The position numbers and the translations under genes were made by a program. A DNA stretch of 64,000 nucleotides from Endomychus coccineus (taxonomy: Eukaryota; Arthropoda; Insecta; Coleoptera; Endomychidae), in assembly GCA_958510875.1 (NCBI GenBank), contig OY294068.1, forward strand, positions 200,681,997 through 200,745,996, given 5' to 3'. The notes under the pieces were generated by a model. The model had not been told where the DNA came from and searched no databases. It saw only the letters and a list, made by a program, of their open reading frames with translations. This document shows positions 21,956-33,062 of the stretch, in pieces (positions within the stretch are counted from its first letter, which is position 1; the number at the start of each line of letters is the position of its first letter).

Positions 21956-22836
21956 ATAGCCTTCTCTTAACACTTCTGTAACTCTTAACGACTGTAACTT
22001 ATCTGTATTCTAATTTTATATAATCTTAAGTTGAAATCTCAGTTTTTCAGCTCTAACCTGAAGAGAAAAAATCATATAAATCATATTTTATTCAATTACA
22101 TAATTTCAACAAATTGATTGATTTAATTCGATTGTTTGGAGTTCTCTAGGTATTAGATGAGCTCGATGTTGATTTCTTTATTTCACCAAAATCGATTCAA
22201 CCAATATGAACGAGTGAGTGAATCCAGGTGATCAATTGATTGGTGATTTTTCAAATCGAACTTTGAAGAGATGTATTCTATAGTTAGCATTTCTGAATAA
22301 AAAAATTATGCATGACGACTTCCGAATAAAGATGTTTGACATCTGGGACATCCTGTACAAACAAAAATTATTGTAACCACTGATAATATCGTAAAAAATG
22401 GAATATAGTATCATAATTTCATGATCTGAGTAAATAATTTTTAGTGTAGATATCAATCACCGCGTATACAGAAATTTCGACAATGTTCATTATGTCGAAC
22501 ATAAAAAGGAACGACTCTGAAATCGCTGATTTGTGCAATATTTAAATGAATATCGATTGTATTTAATTCCGTAGCATTTCATAGCGGAGAGGAATGAAAT
22601 CAAAGTACACACTGTTCAAACAAATTTCTCATCAGTAATAGACCGTTATGTCAATATTGACTCGTACGGTCCATTGCTTTAAGCTGCAACACTGTATCTA
22701 CCAAAACATATTTCTCCGTTCCGAATGTAATAATCCCAAATTGAATAGTTAGCGAACTGGAGATAATCGCCAGGAATTGCTGGGAAATTATTAATAAAGG
22801 ATATTATTAAGAATCGTCAGAACGTTCTATAACGAT
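21956..22836. other. no gene; one transposon-end-like motif
   Basis: GGGACATCCTGTA at about 22348-22360 resembles the outer end of the Tc1/mariner-like elements here, but no partner end was found. The rest is unassigned. Confidence 0.35.
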
Positions 22837-23830
22837 ATGAATAATGTATTTTTCAATCATTTGACATTCCGTTTGAAAAGAAAATATTCACCAAAAACTT
22901 TATCGAATCTAGAAAGAACCAAATATCGAATAAGATCAAAACAAAGAAGAAGAAAAAATTGGAAAACTGAAGAGTTAAGTAGAATGGAAAATAAACTTGA
23001 CGCACCACACAGAAGATATCGAGTAAAAAAAGATACTGAATCTGAAGAGACCTACAAGAACTGCAAAGTAATCTATAAACATGAGTTTGGAAACAAAGGA
23101 AAGTGACAAACCGAAAAGAAAAATGCCGTCAACAAATCAATAGCTTTATGGAGAATTATAAATACAAAACAAAAGAATAAGAAACATGTTGGTTATACTT
23201 TGATTGCTGATGTTGGTAGAGAGATATCAAAAAACTAACAGATAACGAATGTTCAGCACTACAAACCTTCTTCAGAACATAGATGGAGATACAAGTAAGT
23301 TCTTCCATCTCTTTGGATGAAGCGGAAAGAGAGATTGTGAAAAATTTTAGAGCTATCAAATATATAAAGACACCTAACATTTATGACGTACCAACAGCAA
23401 TAGTGAAACTAATATCAGATAACCAGCATCATCAATAAGTGTTTCAAAAAAAGCTGTTTTCCAAGAGAATTGAAAACTTCCAAACTTTTACCTATATACA
23501 AAGGAAACGGGAACAAAACCACAAGTAGTAACTATAGGCAAATTTCTATTCTCCCAGTTCCAGTTCTTCCCAAGAAGAATCCTCTCTCAACATTCCACGT
23601 GACATTTTACTATTAACATTACACCATTATAGCTTCAGAAAACCTACATTTTGCTTTATTAAATCATATCTAGAAGGTAGAACACAATCAGAACTTTGAA
23701 CGACAAAACATCAGCTGGAGAAAAAATGAAATATGGGGTACCACAAGGCACAATTGTAGGACCATTGCTATTCATAATATATATAAATGATTTAAATATT
23801 TTGATAGCACTATAGAATTGTTTTTACTTC
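22837..23830 (+). pseudogene. LINE-D reverse transcriptase, decayed
   Basis: The 89-codon frame at 22837-23106 is highly basic (SKQRRRKNWKTEELSRMENK), like the linker before a LINE RT domain. Broken frames then give NKSIALWRIINTKQKNKK, KLLPIYKGNGNK-type residues and, at about 23733, [20 protein letters not shown]. That is the GVPQG..LGP.LF..YIND motif B/B' of LINE reverse transcriptase. The FADD box should follow at about 23840 but is not readable. Many stops make it inactive. Confidence 0.7.
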
Positions 23831-24031
23831 TAGTGAAGTACCTAACAGAATACAGAAGAAATTGATCTATGAAGACTAAGCAATATACCTCAACAAAACT
23901 TTACGGAAAATACTGCAAGGAACATTAACCTCTTCAAAGTTTCTGATAAGAGAATCTGACACCTTAGAAGGTAAATGGTTCACCGATTGTACAGTGGAAA
24001 ACATTCTTCCAAGAATCAAATTTAGATATAG

Positions 24032-24415
24032 TTGGGGCAGTTTCATAAACTAGCTAAAAACCGACTGGCAGATCTTGTTTTCCTGAATCATGCCAGACTC
24101 TTAGAGTCTAATATATGCCCCTCTTGTTACAACGCAACTGGATCAGCTTGGCATTTGATCATAGCATGTAATAAAACGATGGTTTTTATAAAGCATCTTT
24201 ATAAAAACCATCATGAATTCTTACAACAAGTAAGTCACATATACAAAAGGCATCTTTATTGTGGATTCATCGAGAAATCTATTGGAAAAATATTGAGTAA
24301 TTATTTCATCACTTTGACTTATTCTACCATATTTAAATCCATAACGGAATTCCTAAATGAGGAAAGCGAAGAGATGGAACTGTATTTGGTGACACTTAGC
24401 TCGGATTCTAAATGA
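24032..24415 (+). pseudogene. LINE-D C-terminal domain with CCHC-type zinc motif
   Basis: The frame carries RLADLVFLNHARLLESNI, then CPSCYNATGSAWHLIIACNK, a C-x2-C-x7-H-x4-C pattern. This type of motif sits at the C terminus of several LINE ORF2 proteins after the polymerase. It lies downstream of the LINE-D RT on the same strand, so it is probably the same element. No catalytic residues are visible. Confidence 0.5.
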
Positions 24416-25229
24416 ATTCTCCTATCATGTGGGAAAATTAGACTTGGAGGCTTTGAAACAATATGGTGCTGTAAAAACATTCTATGTAGATTGGAAGGTC
24501 AAGCTCATGGCTTGGTAAATAGAAAAAATAATATTTACTGCTAAGGATGACAGATTTTATCACGTTAATTCTTCTCATAGATTGGGAATTCAATTTTCAT
24601 CAGGAAGAATATTTTAATTGACTCACTATTTTTCAAGCTAATGACCAAAAACAATTCAATCTTTGACCTTTTCCCTCGTCGGTGAGAACTTTGAACTATT
24701 AAACCAATTCTGTTCATCAGTAATAAGTATTCAATAATAGGTATTCAAAGTGGATGCATGCTACATATCTGTACAAATATTGAAATATTTGTGTAAATTA
24801 TATAGATAACTACCCTAAATTAAAATGTGAACGTTTATTTTAATATTGTGCCATCTATGAACGATGCAAAAGAAATCGAATCATTTTACTAGTGGCACCA
24901 TCTGCCCTGAGATAGATAACTAACAGATCAATATAGTTGCATGTTTTGAAGAACTCTGTTAGCTTTCGTTTTACCAATATATTATAAGATGGCGCTAAAA
25001 GGAAACTTCTCAAAAGTGATATTTTAATATTTTGTATGTTTATTTTCATGACTGATTCAAGAAAGATTTGTGATAGGAGTAAGTTGTAACGTAGCTATAT
25101 TCAGGATGTAAACGTATTGAATGTTTCAACGGTACAAAATAATAGTCTTATATCTACTATAACGATGGCTAATTCATCTATTCAAACATAAGTTAAATTC
25201 TAACGAGAACAATATGATAAAAGGACTAA
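24416..25229. other. no gene recognised
   Basis: AT-rich spacer. Minus frame 24855-25049 has no motif. Confidence 0.4.
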
Positions 25230-25763
25230 CTACTCTGGACGATCCTCTTCATCCTTCGGTTTATCAGTTGTATCTTCTATTTTGATTTGCTTATACGCTG
25301 GAGTCCCAATTCCTCGGGACACTTTGCCATGCGTTATAATATTTGCTGATTCACTAACATCCACTAGCGATATCTCTTCGACGTCAATTTCGAGTCCTTC
25401 AGAACTAACTATATTACAAGTGGTACCTTTGTCGTAATATTGTACGCAGGCCACTTTTTCGCAAAAACGAATTTTGCTCGGTCTGTGAATCGTCAGGGGG
25501 GACATGCTAGTTTCTTGATTATGTTGGCTGTGACTTTCCCTGTGAGCTATTTCTAAGGAATCTTTGGGCACTAAAGTGAACGAAGTATCTTCTGACATGG
25601 TTCGGAAATTTCGATTTGTTCCATCAATATTGAAAAAGTAGAATATCAATTGCAGACTGAACATGTCACGAAAGTAACGTATGTCACATGAGGACATAGA
25701 CAGATGAAACAGGGCCCTCTCCAAACTGTTAGAAGGTGACCGAATCGAGCAAGCTATTGCCAC
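25230..25763 (-). CDS. hypothetical protein, 177 codons or 122 from internal ATG
   Basis: One uninterrupted frame ending at TAG (25230-25232). The first ATG gives 177 residues. An internal ATG at 25596-25598 has a good start context (ACCATG) and gives 122 residues beginning MSEDTSFTLVPKDSLEIAH. The C-terminal part is acidic and Lys-rich (IKIEDTTDKPKDEEDRPE). There are few cysteines, no membrane segment and no signal peptide. Base composition is less AT-rich than the flanks, and it lies between LINE and Tc1/mariner relics without sharing their motifs. It may be a host exon or intronless gene. I do not recognise a domain. Confidence 0.45.
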   Translation of the reverse strand: MAIACSIRSPSNSLERALFHLSMSSCDIRYFRDMFSLQLIFYFFNIDGTNRNFRTMSEDTSFTLVPKDSLEIAHRESHSQHNQETSMSPLTIHRPSKIRFCEKVACVQYYDKGTTCNIVSSEGLEIDVEEISLVDVSESANIITHGKVSRGIGTPAYKQIKIEDTTDKPKDEEDRPE

Positions 25764-25857
25764 ACGATTTAAATAATGAAGGATGGGAATAGGAATAGAT
25801 TTAATCTATGTAAATAATTGATCAGTGGCGCGGAGCATCGAATCGCTCATATATATA
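25764..25857. other. short spacer up to a TA target site
   Basis: It ends TA at 25856-25857, next to the transposon. Confidence 0.5.
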
Positions 25858-26466
25858 CAGGATGTCCTCGAACTGCGTGGCTAAAATAAAACCGAAGATT
25901 CTTTGATTCGAAAAAAGTTTGATGAGCCTTTTTACTTTTGCCTCAAGTGTCTTGTTTAGCCGGTAGAGGGCTTCAAAGTTGCAAAAATAATTTTGTTTTT
26001 TCGGTATAACTTGAGAACGTGATGGAGGACTTTTACAATATTTGGCAGGTGAGTTACTGTCAATAATAGCCGTATTTGAGAGTGGAGCATAGAGTCTTAG
26101 AGACCATAGAAATGGCTCAAACTTGAGGATGTAACGGAAAAAGTGTCCATAACTTTTTTGTGGTCAATGTAATTCAGTCTATATTTTTTATGTAGATATC
26201 TTATCTAATTTGAAAACTTTTCTTACTCTTAGAAAATTTTGATAAAATCAACGGATTAGCTTGAAAACAATAATTTTCGAGTCTCTGCAATTTTGGCTTA
26301 CTAATTTTACTTGATTAAAATACCTTAGTTGCCTTTGCTTTTCTAATCTCATTTTGGCATTTGGAGAATTTATTCTCAAAACTGTCAGTTTTTACTTTGC
26401 TTTCCGTAAAAATTTTATAAAATTATGGCTCAAAATTTCACTAACACTGAAATGGTTAATATCTCG
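25858..26466. repeat. left terminal inverted repeat, includes a copy of the gene start
   Basis: Inverse match to 27579-28186. At 26425 it reads ATGGCTCAAAATTTCAC, an intact copy of the transposase start. Confidence 0.85.
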
Positions 26467-26570
26467 GTAAAACACGAATAATAAAAACAATAGAAATGGG
26501 GAAACGATGTGATTATTTAGGAAAAACAAATGCTAAATTAAAAGAAACAACAAAACTTTTTGGGAAATCG

Positions 26571-27620
26571 CTAAGGCATCAATTGTTCGAAATGTTGCCC
26601 ATTTTCCTGAATACACAAATTAATTTGTTTCAAGAAATTGGATTGAACTCTGGCTAGTACTTCAGGATCATTCTTCAATAAATCCGCTTCATGACTAATT
26701 CGTTGCAACAATTCCTCTCGTGTGTTTACTGTAGCTGCATAAACTTTCGACTTCAAAGCGCCCCATAGAAAGAAGTCGCAGGGCGTCAAATCAGGGGAGC
26801 GGGCCGGCCAGTTCACTGGTGCATCGTGTCCTCTACCTATCCAGCGATCTGGATATTCCGCATTCAAATGTCGCCTCACAGCTAATGTGAAATGAGGAGG
26901 TGCACCATCATGGATAAACCAGGCCACGACGAATGTGTAAGGGCAAGTCTTCCAACAGTTCAAGTAGCCTTTGTTCCAAAAAGTTCAAGTAGTTCTCCCC
27001 GTTCAATCGATCGGGTATAACGGTAGGGCCAATAATAAAGTTATCCACAATTCCAACCCAAACATTGATTTTAGTTTGATTCTGAAAATATGTAACTTCC
27101 GTTTCATGAGGATTTTCATCAGCATAGAAATGTTCATTATGGAGGTTAAAAAGACCACATCTCGTGAAAGTATCTTCGTCCGTGAACAGAATTCTTCTAC
27201 AAAAATTGGGGTTTGCGTTTTGTCTTTGGACAATAAGCCGACAGAAATCTAGCCGATGACCTGGATCCATGGGCAATAAGTCTTGAACTGTTTTAATATG
27301 ATAGGGATACAACAGTTCTTCTTTCAATACATTATGAACTAATGATTTTGAGGCTCCAATACGAAGTCCCAAACGTAGTGTGCTTATCCCAGGTTCAGTT
27401 TCAACCGCTTTCAGTATCACTTCTTCGAGCTCTAACGTCCTTCTTGTCCGTCTGCGTCCAGTTTCTCTGCGATATGCTTCAAATTTGCCAGTTTCGCGAA
27501 GGTTTGCCGATTTGGAATTCTGCGATACGGATATCTTTCCCTTCTCCGGCCATTGCAACGACAAAGTCCATAAATCAATAACATATCAACCATTTCAGTG
27601 TTAGTGAAATTTTGAGCCAA
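26571..27620 (-). pseudogene. Tc1/mariner-superfamily transposase, near full length, one frameshift
   Basis: The gene spans about 347 residues. The N terminus MAQNFTNTEMVDMLLIYG (frame 1) shifts to SKSANLRETGKFEAYRRETG, then LGLRIGASKSLVHNVLKEEL (helix-turn-helix) and FCRRILFTDEDTFTRCGLFN (catalytic Asp 1). KINVWVGIVDNFIIGPTVIP follows. A frame change near 26910-26960 precedes FIHDGAPPHFTLAVRRHL (Asp 2), WPARSPDLTPCDFFLWGALK (Asp 3) and the end NGQHFEQLMP. I count 43 residues between Asp 2 and Asp 3. The first codon is TTG rather than ATG. At least one frameshift and the lost start argue that it is inactive. Confidence 0.85.
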
Positions 27621-28186
27621 AATTTTATAAAATTTTTACGGAAAGCAAAGTAAAAACTGACAGTTTTGAGAATAAATTCTCCAAATGCCAAAATGACATT
27701 AGAAAAGCAAAGGCAACTAAGGTATTTTAATCAAGTAAAATTAGTAAGCCAAAATTGCAGAGACTCGAAAATAATTTTTTTCAAGCTAATCCGTTGATTT
27801 TATTAAAATTTTCTAGGAGTAAGAAAAGTTTTCAAATTAGATAAGCTATCTACATAAAAAATATCGAGTGAATTACATTGACTACAAAAAGTTCTGGACA
27901 CTTTTCCCGTTACATCCTCAAGTTTGAGCCATTTCTATGTTCTCTAAGGCTCTTTGCTCCACTCTCAAAAATGGCCATTATGGACAGTAACTCACCTGCC
28001 AAATATTGTAAAAGTTCTTCATCACGTTCTCAAGTTATACCGAAAAAACAAAATTATTTTTGCAATTTTGAAGCCGTCTACCGGGTAAACAAGACACTTG
28101 AGGCAAAAGTAAAAAGGCTCATCAATTTTTTTTCGAATCAAAGAATCTTCGGTTTTATTTTGGCCACGCAGTTCGAGGACACCCTG
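27579..28186. repeat. right terminal inverted repeat
   Basis: Inverse partner of 25858-26466. It carries the first codons of the resident transposase with TTG in place of ATG. Confidence 0.85.
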
Positions 28187-28188
28187 TA

Positions 28189-28850
28189 TTTTAGCTGATA
28201 CTCTGTCATATTTGACCAAAATAAATCTACAACAGTAATTTTGGATAGGCGATATTTAGTAGTTTGAAGCAAGCAAGGGAAATACAAAACTAAGCCATAG
28301 TTGAGGATAAATAACACTAAACTTTCACAAAGTTTTTTCCTCAAGTTAAAACTTATTATTTTCCTATGCCTATATAACTGTCTTAAGACAAGAACTTTTT
28401 AACCAATAAAGTTATATACTCCTCGAAGCATAGTTTGCAGTCAAATTTTACTCCAAGATTTCTAGCGCTATTTGAAGATTTCAGAACCTGACTCCGAATC
28501 TTAAGCCGCATATCAGTACCTTCCTCCGCATCAGTCATCAGACTAGAATTAAAGATAATATGGCAGCATTTGCTCGGTTTCAAAGTCAGACAGGACATGA
28601 GATCATCATTAATAAGATTAGATGCATCCTCAGATTTAGATGGGTCATATGAAAGATGCAGCTGAGTGTCAAAAATCAGAGACAGTATACTGACATATTC
28701 AATATATCGAATACATATATGAGATATAGAGTTGGGCCTAATAGCGACCCCTGTAGCACACCGGACGTTACCTCTGAAGCGTCCGATAACTCACCGTTGA
28801 GATCAACCCAAGTTCCACAATCATAAGATCGTGATTAATACTGTCAAAGG
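28189..28850 (-). pseudogene. LINE-C reverse transcriptase, C-terminal piece
   Basis: Minus strand. Next to the hAT junction the sequence encodes SINHDL, and then a GVLQGSLLGPTLYLIY-type motif about 28720-28770. A frame at 28598-28383 has LTLKPSKCCHIIFNSSLM and NSARNLGVKFDCKLCFEEYI. A frame at 28344-28138 has ESLVLFILNYGLVLYFPCLL. These are RT motif B, the NxxKxxxxxF segment and the C-terminal Y..YG..(F)FP.L block in order. The 5' half continues at 30403 beyond the hAT element. The distal end is cut by the transposon at 28186. Confidence 0.75.
28843..28850. repeat. hAT target-site duplication, left
   Basis: GTCAAAGG directly before the left terminal repeat. Identical copy at 30395-30402. Confidence 0.9.
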
Positions 28851-29405
28851 CAGTGGCGGCTCCTCGAAGGAGGCTAAGGAGGCTCAGCCTCCTCACCAAT
28901 TTATCTTAATGATCATTCTCCATTTTATTTCCTATTTCTCTGATAATTTTTGAAAGTTTATAATTAATTCCCCGTTCTCAGTAGTTATTTTTAATCTGGC
29001 AACAGTGCCCTGAGGCTAGACTCTCTATATATCTCAAACGCTGAGCATGTGTTGTTCAACGCAGTTGCCGTTTTTCCGAGCAGTCCGATCGCCAAATAGG
29101 CTAAATCAGCGAAAATAGCAACACCCTCTGGAGGCTAGCCTGCGGCAGCCGCTCGCAATCTGTGAAATACTACACGTGCGTTCTGCCGACTGCTGAGTAG
29201 GTCAGTCAGTGCTTGTTTATGTGTTGTCACGCCACGCGAAGTAAGGTTAGATTGTTGTCTGTTGTTAATTTAAAATGAGTGTTAGTGAGTTAGTTGCTGC
29301 CTTTTAGAAAATCCATTTAGTGGATTAACATATGATAAAAGTGTTTTTTGAGTTATTAACAAAGAGTTCTTTGGTTATTAAACGTTAAAATGAGTAGTGA
29401 TTTAG

Positions 29406-29660
29406 TTGCTGAAAAGATTAATGATGACAGTTATGTTTCAAAATCGATCATTTGATACTGATAATTGTAAAAAATATTTATGCTTAACGGGATCTGAGGT
29501 ACACAATAAATTATATTACTGGTATTGCTTGCTATTTACATCTGATACAACTTCATGTTGGGGGCACTCGGGATATGATGATTTGAAAAATTTAGCTCGT
29601 GGTATAGACAGACATGAAAATCGCAGGAACATATTACATCGAGTATTAAGTTTAAATTAA
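29406..29660 (+). pseudogene. hAT transposase, TTF-type zinc-finger segment
   Basis: The frame has FDTDNCKKYLCLTGSEVHNK, YYWYCLLFTSDTTSCWGHSG, then YDDLKNLARGIDRHENRRNI. This W..CLLF...S.W...G..D..NL...I..HE pattern is the TTF-type zinc finger near the N terminus of ZMYM1-like hAT transposases, which binds DNA. The frame stops after 84 codons. Confidence 0.75.
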
Positions 29661-29806
29661 CCGGTAAACAGAATATTGTTAAAGGAGGAAAACATATAAT
29701 TTGGTAGACAAGAAACTACATTATAAACACTTTTTTTATGAAATTTTAGATACTATTAAAGGTCAAATTGAGATTCGATTTTCCGATTTACATGAATTGA
29801 AGTTTT

Positions 29807-30211
29807 TTGTATAACTTAGTTCTAAAATATAATTTTTTTGATAAAATAGCACTGCACAATGAATTATGCGTTATATACTCGGATAAAGATATTTTAGGCC
29901 AGTACGACATTCACGCCGATATGATAAAATATATGATAGACAATGATTTGCAACAAGTTTTGCCTCAGTTTTATAAACTACTTCGTTTGACAGTCACCAT
30001 TCCTGTCACGTCGGCATCGGTGGAGAGATCATTTTCTACTCTCAAACGAATTAAAACTTACATGCCAAATACAATGGGCCAAAATCGTTTATACAATGTT
30101 AGTTTAATATCTATTGAAAAAGATTTAGTAAAACACTTAAAACAAATTATACATTTTTTGATAATATCGTTGATCATTTTTCGCAAACTAAGGACCTTAG
30201 AATTCCGTTAA
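29807..30211 (+). pseudogene. hAT transposase, C-terminal dimerisation region
   Basis: 134-codon frame containing LPQFYKLLRLTVTIPVTSAS, then VERSFSTLKRIKTYMPNTMG and QNRLYNVSLISIEKDL. The IPVTSASVERSFSxLKxIKTYxR block is diagnostic of the hAT dimerisation domain. The Asp, Asp and Glu catalytic residues are not encoded between this and 29660, consistent with an internal deletion. The frame itself is intact. Confidence 0.85.
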
Positions 30212-30394
30212 TATATAAAAAAAGTTAATAAAATTAATAAAATAATCGAAATATGAGAAATTCCAAAAAAAGAAAAAATATTAAAAATCCAAAAAAAAAC
30301 CTGTGCAGAGGTTAAAAGGCTGTGAATAGAGTATATTTTTACAATAACGTTTTATGTCCAGCCTCCTCTCTCAAAAATTCACGAGCCGCCACTG

Positions 30395-30402
30395 GTCAAA
30401 GG
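30395..30402. repeat. hAT target-site duplication, right
   Basis: GTCAAAGG, identical to 28843-28850. Confidence 0.9.
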
Positions 30403-31000
30403 CCTTTGAGTAATCAAGGAGTAAGATGCTAATGGGCCGCAATCATTCAAAGACTCAGGATTGGTCTTTTTGGGAATATGTTTAATGATACTTTACTTCT
30501 AGAAAGTAACCGACTTCCAGACAGCAATTCACAATATGTGTCAAATAGGCAGCTGAGCATTTGATTCTAAACCCAACACAATATCTTTGATTTAATCGAT
30601 AGTTGAGAGCTGAAGTGAGAAATGGTTTTGCTGATTAAGTTTATTTAGTCTGTATTTTTAGGCAGTATCTTGACAGTTATCTGTTGAAGAATAGACTGAA
30701 GCAAAGTGATGATTGATCTGTTTGACAATATATAACTGTAAAGGAATCTCAAAATTTGGCTTACTTTTAATATTTGAGGAATTAATTGTCTTCCAAAGTT
30801 TGGAGCTATCTGATCTATCAGCAAAATACCGGAGAAAGGCTGTCACAATACTACGCAAATTGTTATAGGCTATAAAATCCGCAGTAGATTTAGTACGCTT
30901 GTATTTTGAAAGGGCCGAATTACGTAATCTCATCATGCAACGCAAATTATAGGTCAACCAGGGAGCATTTGGTTTAGTAATTTTTGATTCAATATACAAT
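30403..31000 (-). pseudogene. LINE-C reverse transcriptase, 5' piece
   Basis: The minus sequence next to the junction reads LLDYSKAF(D), the RT motif A block interrupted by the hAT. Farther upstream a 113-codon frame (30999-30658) has APWLTYNLRCMMRLRNSALS, FADRSDSSKLWKTINSSNIK and INHHFASVYSS. This is the linker between endonuclease and RT in jockey/CR1-type LINEs. The element is 5' truncated; no endonuclease was seen. Confidence 0.75.
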
Positions 31001-32022
31001 TATTTAGACAAAGTAACGTATAACGTGACTTCGTTGGAATCACCCCTATGCAGAGGCGTAGATAAGGGGATCAACCCCCCATGAGTCAATTTATATTGTG
31101 GTAACAACTATACCACTAACTGCAATACTAAAAACACTAAGTCAATAACCCCCTCCATTGCAAAAGGAGTTTTCTACATCAATGCACATATGGTTCAGTT
31201 CTGACGTTTATTCATCAAATAATTCTTTGTTAAATAATCTAAGTTATCTGTATAATTTAGAAAGTTTAATCTATATCTCTTAATATACATACACGAAATT
31301 GTGGCCAATTAGGCAAAGAATTATATCACATCGGTATAGTTTTCATCATAGAAATGAATAGCTTTATGATAAATTACATTGTTCTGTAATCTTGAAATTC
31401 GTATCGAATTCTTGGCCCAGAATACGTCTGTCCAAGCATATTTTCTGATGTTTCATCCTGCCATATATCTTATACATTGAAGCAGCATTTCTAAAAGCTA
31501 TTACTCATACACGGTACCATATATTATACCGCAGAAAAAGCCAGTATATAGCGTTTCAGAAGTGCACTGCACCTAAAGCTTCTACACAAGCTAGGTATAT
31601 TTCATTGCAATGGACTCATTTATAATAATATGACTTTCTTTAGTTCCTTTCTGGATAATGCTTCGCTTCTCGAGATTATGTTCCGCTTGAAAGTTACGTA
31701 TGCCTCAAATCGTTTCGATTTAACGTAGTACAACTGGACCCAAATGCTTCCCCTGATTTTGTCATACAACCATTTACCAATAAATCATTCATCTTGTATC
31801 ATGAAAGACAATTCTCCAAGTGGCATTTAATTATAATAATTTGTTTCTTTCTGCTTTAAATTCTATATTTTCATCTAACCCTTTCCAGGAAACCTTAAGA
31901 ATTGTGCAAGGTTTCTCGAAGGAAATTTCCCCATGATTCACCTGATTAGTCAAAAATCTAGCACAAGCCAACTGAAAGATGGAAGGATTTTTCACAATTT
32001 CATAAGAAAATTTCTCCTTTTG
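31001..32022. other. no gene recognised
   Basis: Intergenic. Near 31210-31290 an AATCTAAGTTATC block resembles 39636-39680, so part of it may be a decayed repeat. Confidence 0.35.
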
Positions 32023-32170
32023 TTAAATAATAATAATAATAATAATATTTATTCTCAGAAAAGAGCATACATTAAACATTCTATTTATAATTATAAATGC
32101 ACGTAAGCAGAGCTTATATGTGCTGAGAATGACTCAACTAAAACTAAAAAATTTTTAAACAGATTATTCA
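32023..32170 (-). repeat. (AAT)n tail and 3' end of a minus-strand LINE
   Basis: An (AAT)n run of about 27 bp at 32023-32049 is followed by TTTATTCTCAGAAAAGAGC. The layout equals 55485-55600, where an (AAT)n run adjoins the 3' UTR of a minus-strand LINE. No coding part was found. Confidence 0.45.
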
Positions 32171-32282
32171 TAATATAATAAAATAAATAAAAAAGGGTTT
32201 CTACATTCATAAATTCATTAGAACATTTATTACGTCATTATGTATATATCCACAAAGTGCGTATGGAATTGTATATTTTAAT

Positions 32283-32323
32283 TATGTGTGTGTGTGTGTG
32301 TGTGTTCGTGTGTGCGTGTGTAG

Positions 32324-32354
<31 letters not shown>

Positions 32355-32378
32355 TGTGTGTGTGTTTGTGCTTGTGTA
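32283..32378. repeat. (GT)n microsatellite, interrupted
   Basis: About 95 bp of TG dinucleotides with a few TTCG, GCG, TAGG, TATG and TTTG interruptions. The 90-codon frame across it is a repeat artefact. Confidence 0.95.
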
Positions 32379-32894
32379 CCAGCTTGAAGATAAATTCAAA
32401 ACTCAGAATTTTCAGAAACATGCTATCATAACATTTACAATAAATTTATGTAGTTGTAATCAATTCCATTTTGTTTTATATAATTATAAGTCTCTCTGTA
32501 AAATTTCTTTGAAAACCTTATATCTCTAATACTTAGAGGTATTTGGTTATATATTTTAGGACCCAGGAACAATAGAGATCTTTTAATTAGAGAAGAAGAT
32601 GGTTTCATGTTCATTAATCTTGTTTACTTGAGCTCGAGTCTCATACCTATGATTTAGTAAACGGTTTCTACTTTTATGAATGAAGTTTGTAACTGCATGG
32701 TAATATAAATATCTTGTGTTCAAAATGTTGGTCTCATTGTACAGGTTTTCAGTTGAATATAGTTTTTTTTTCTTGTACAGAATTTTTAAAAGTAATTCCC
32801 TCATTAAATTATATGAACTTCGATACTCTCTAATCTGTTCGAGTGTGATAAGAACTTTCTAGTCCAGATCGATAATTAACGTCAAAAACGTATA
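32379..32894. other. no gene recognised
   Basis: AT-rich. Minus frame 32583-32804 has no motif. Confidence 0.4.
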
Positions 32895-32941
32895 GTTCCA
32901 GACAGCTGTGTCGCTCTTCTCATAGAGCTCATCAGTGAAAC
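32895..32941 (-). ncRNA. hammerhead ribozyme-like motif, class 3, one core change
   Basis: The minus strand reads GTTTCA, CTGATGA, GCTCT..AGAGC (5-bp helix II), GACA, CAGCTG, TC and TGGAAC. GTTTCA pairs with TGGAAC over 6 bp with one G-U. This is the standard hammerhead layout with no extra U. The second core box is GACA where GAAA is required, so this copy is predicted inactive. A related half motif occurs inverted at 56957-57027. Confidence 0.6.
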
Positions 32942-33062
32942 GAACAAGTTAGCAACGTTATCGAACGATATTTGTGAAGGAAGGGATAACCGACCAACAA
33001 CGTGGTAAAAAGACCAAAATATCTCACGCCATCTATGAAATCAAGCAATGTACGATATGGCC

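Larger units (their letters stand above)
25858..28186 (-). mobile_element. Tc1/mariner-like transposon with about 600-bp inverted repeats
   Basis: Ends CAGGATGTCC (25858) and GGACACCCTG (to 28186) are flanked by TA on both sides (25856-25857 and 28187-28188). The arms, 25858-26466 and 27579-28186, match over about 608 bp with scattered differences. The arms are long enough to include the first 11 codons of the transposase, so the left arm holds an inverse copy of the gene start. The middle carries a near full-length transposase with one frameshift. Confidence 0.88.
28851..30394 (+). mobile_element. hAT-family transposon, internally deleted
   Basis: Perfect 12-bp terminal inverted repeats (CAGTGGCGGCTC / GAGCCGCCACTG) are flanked by an identical 8-bp duplication GTCAAAGG. 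Eight-bp duplications and short terminal repeats define hAT elements. The two coding remnants inside are the N-terminal zinc finger and the C-terminal dimerisation region of a ZMYM1-like hAT transposase. The DDE catalytic middle is missing. The copy sits inside LINE-C. Confidence 0.92.

Noticed and set aside
32257..32529. 90-codon ORF rich in Cys and Val
   Set aside because: Translation of a (GT)n microsatellite.
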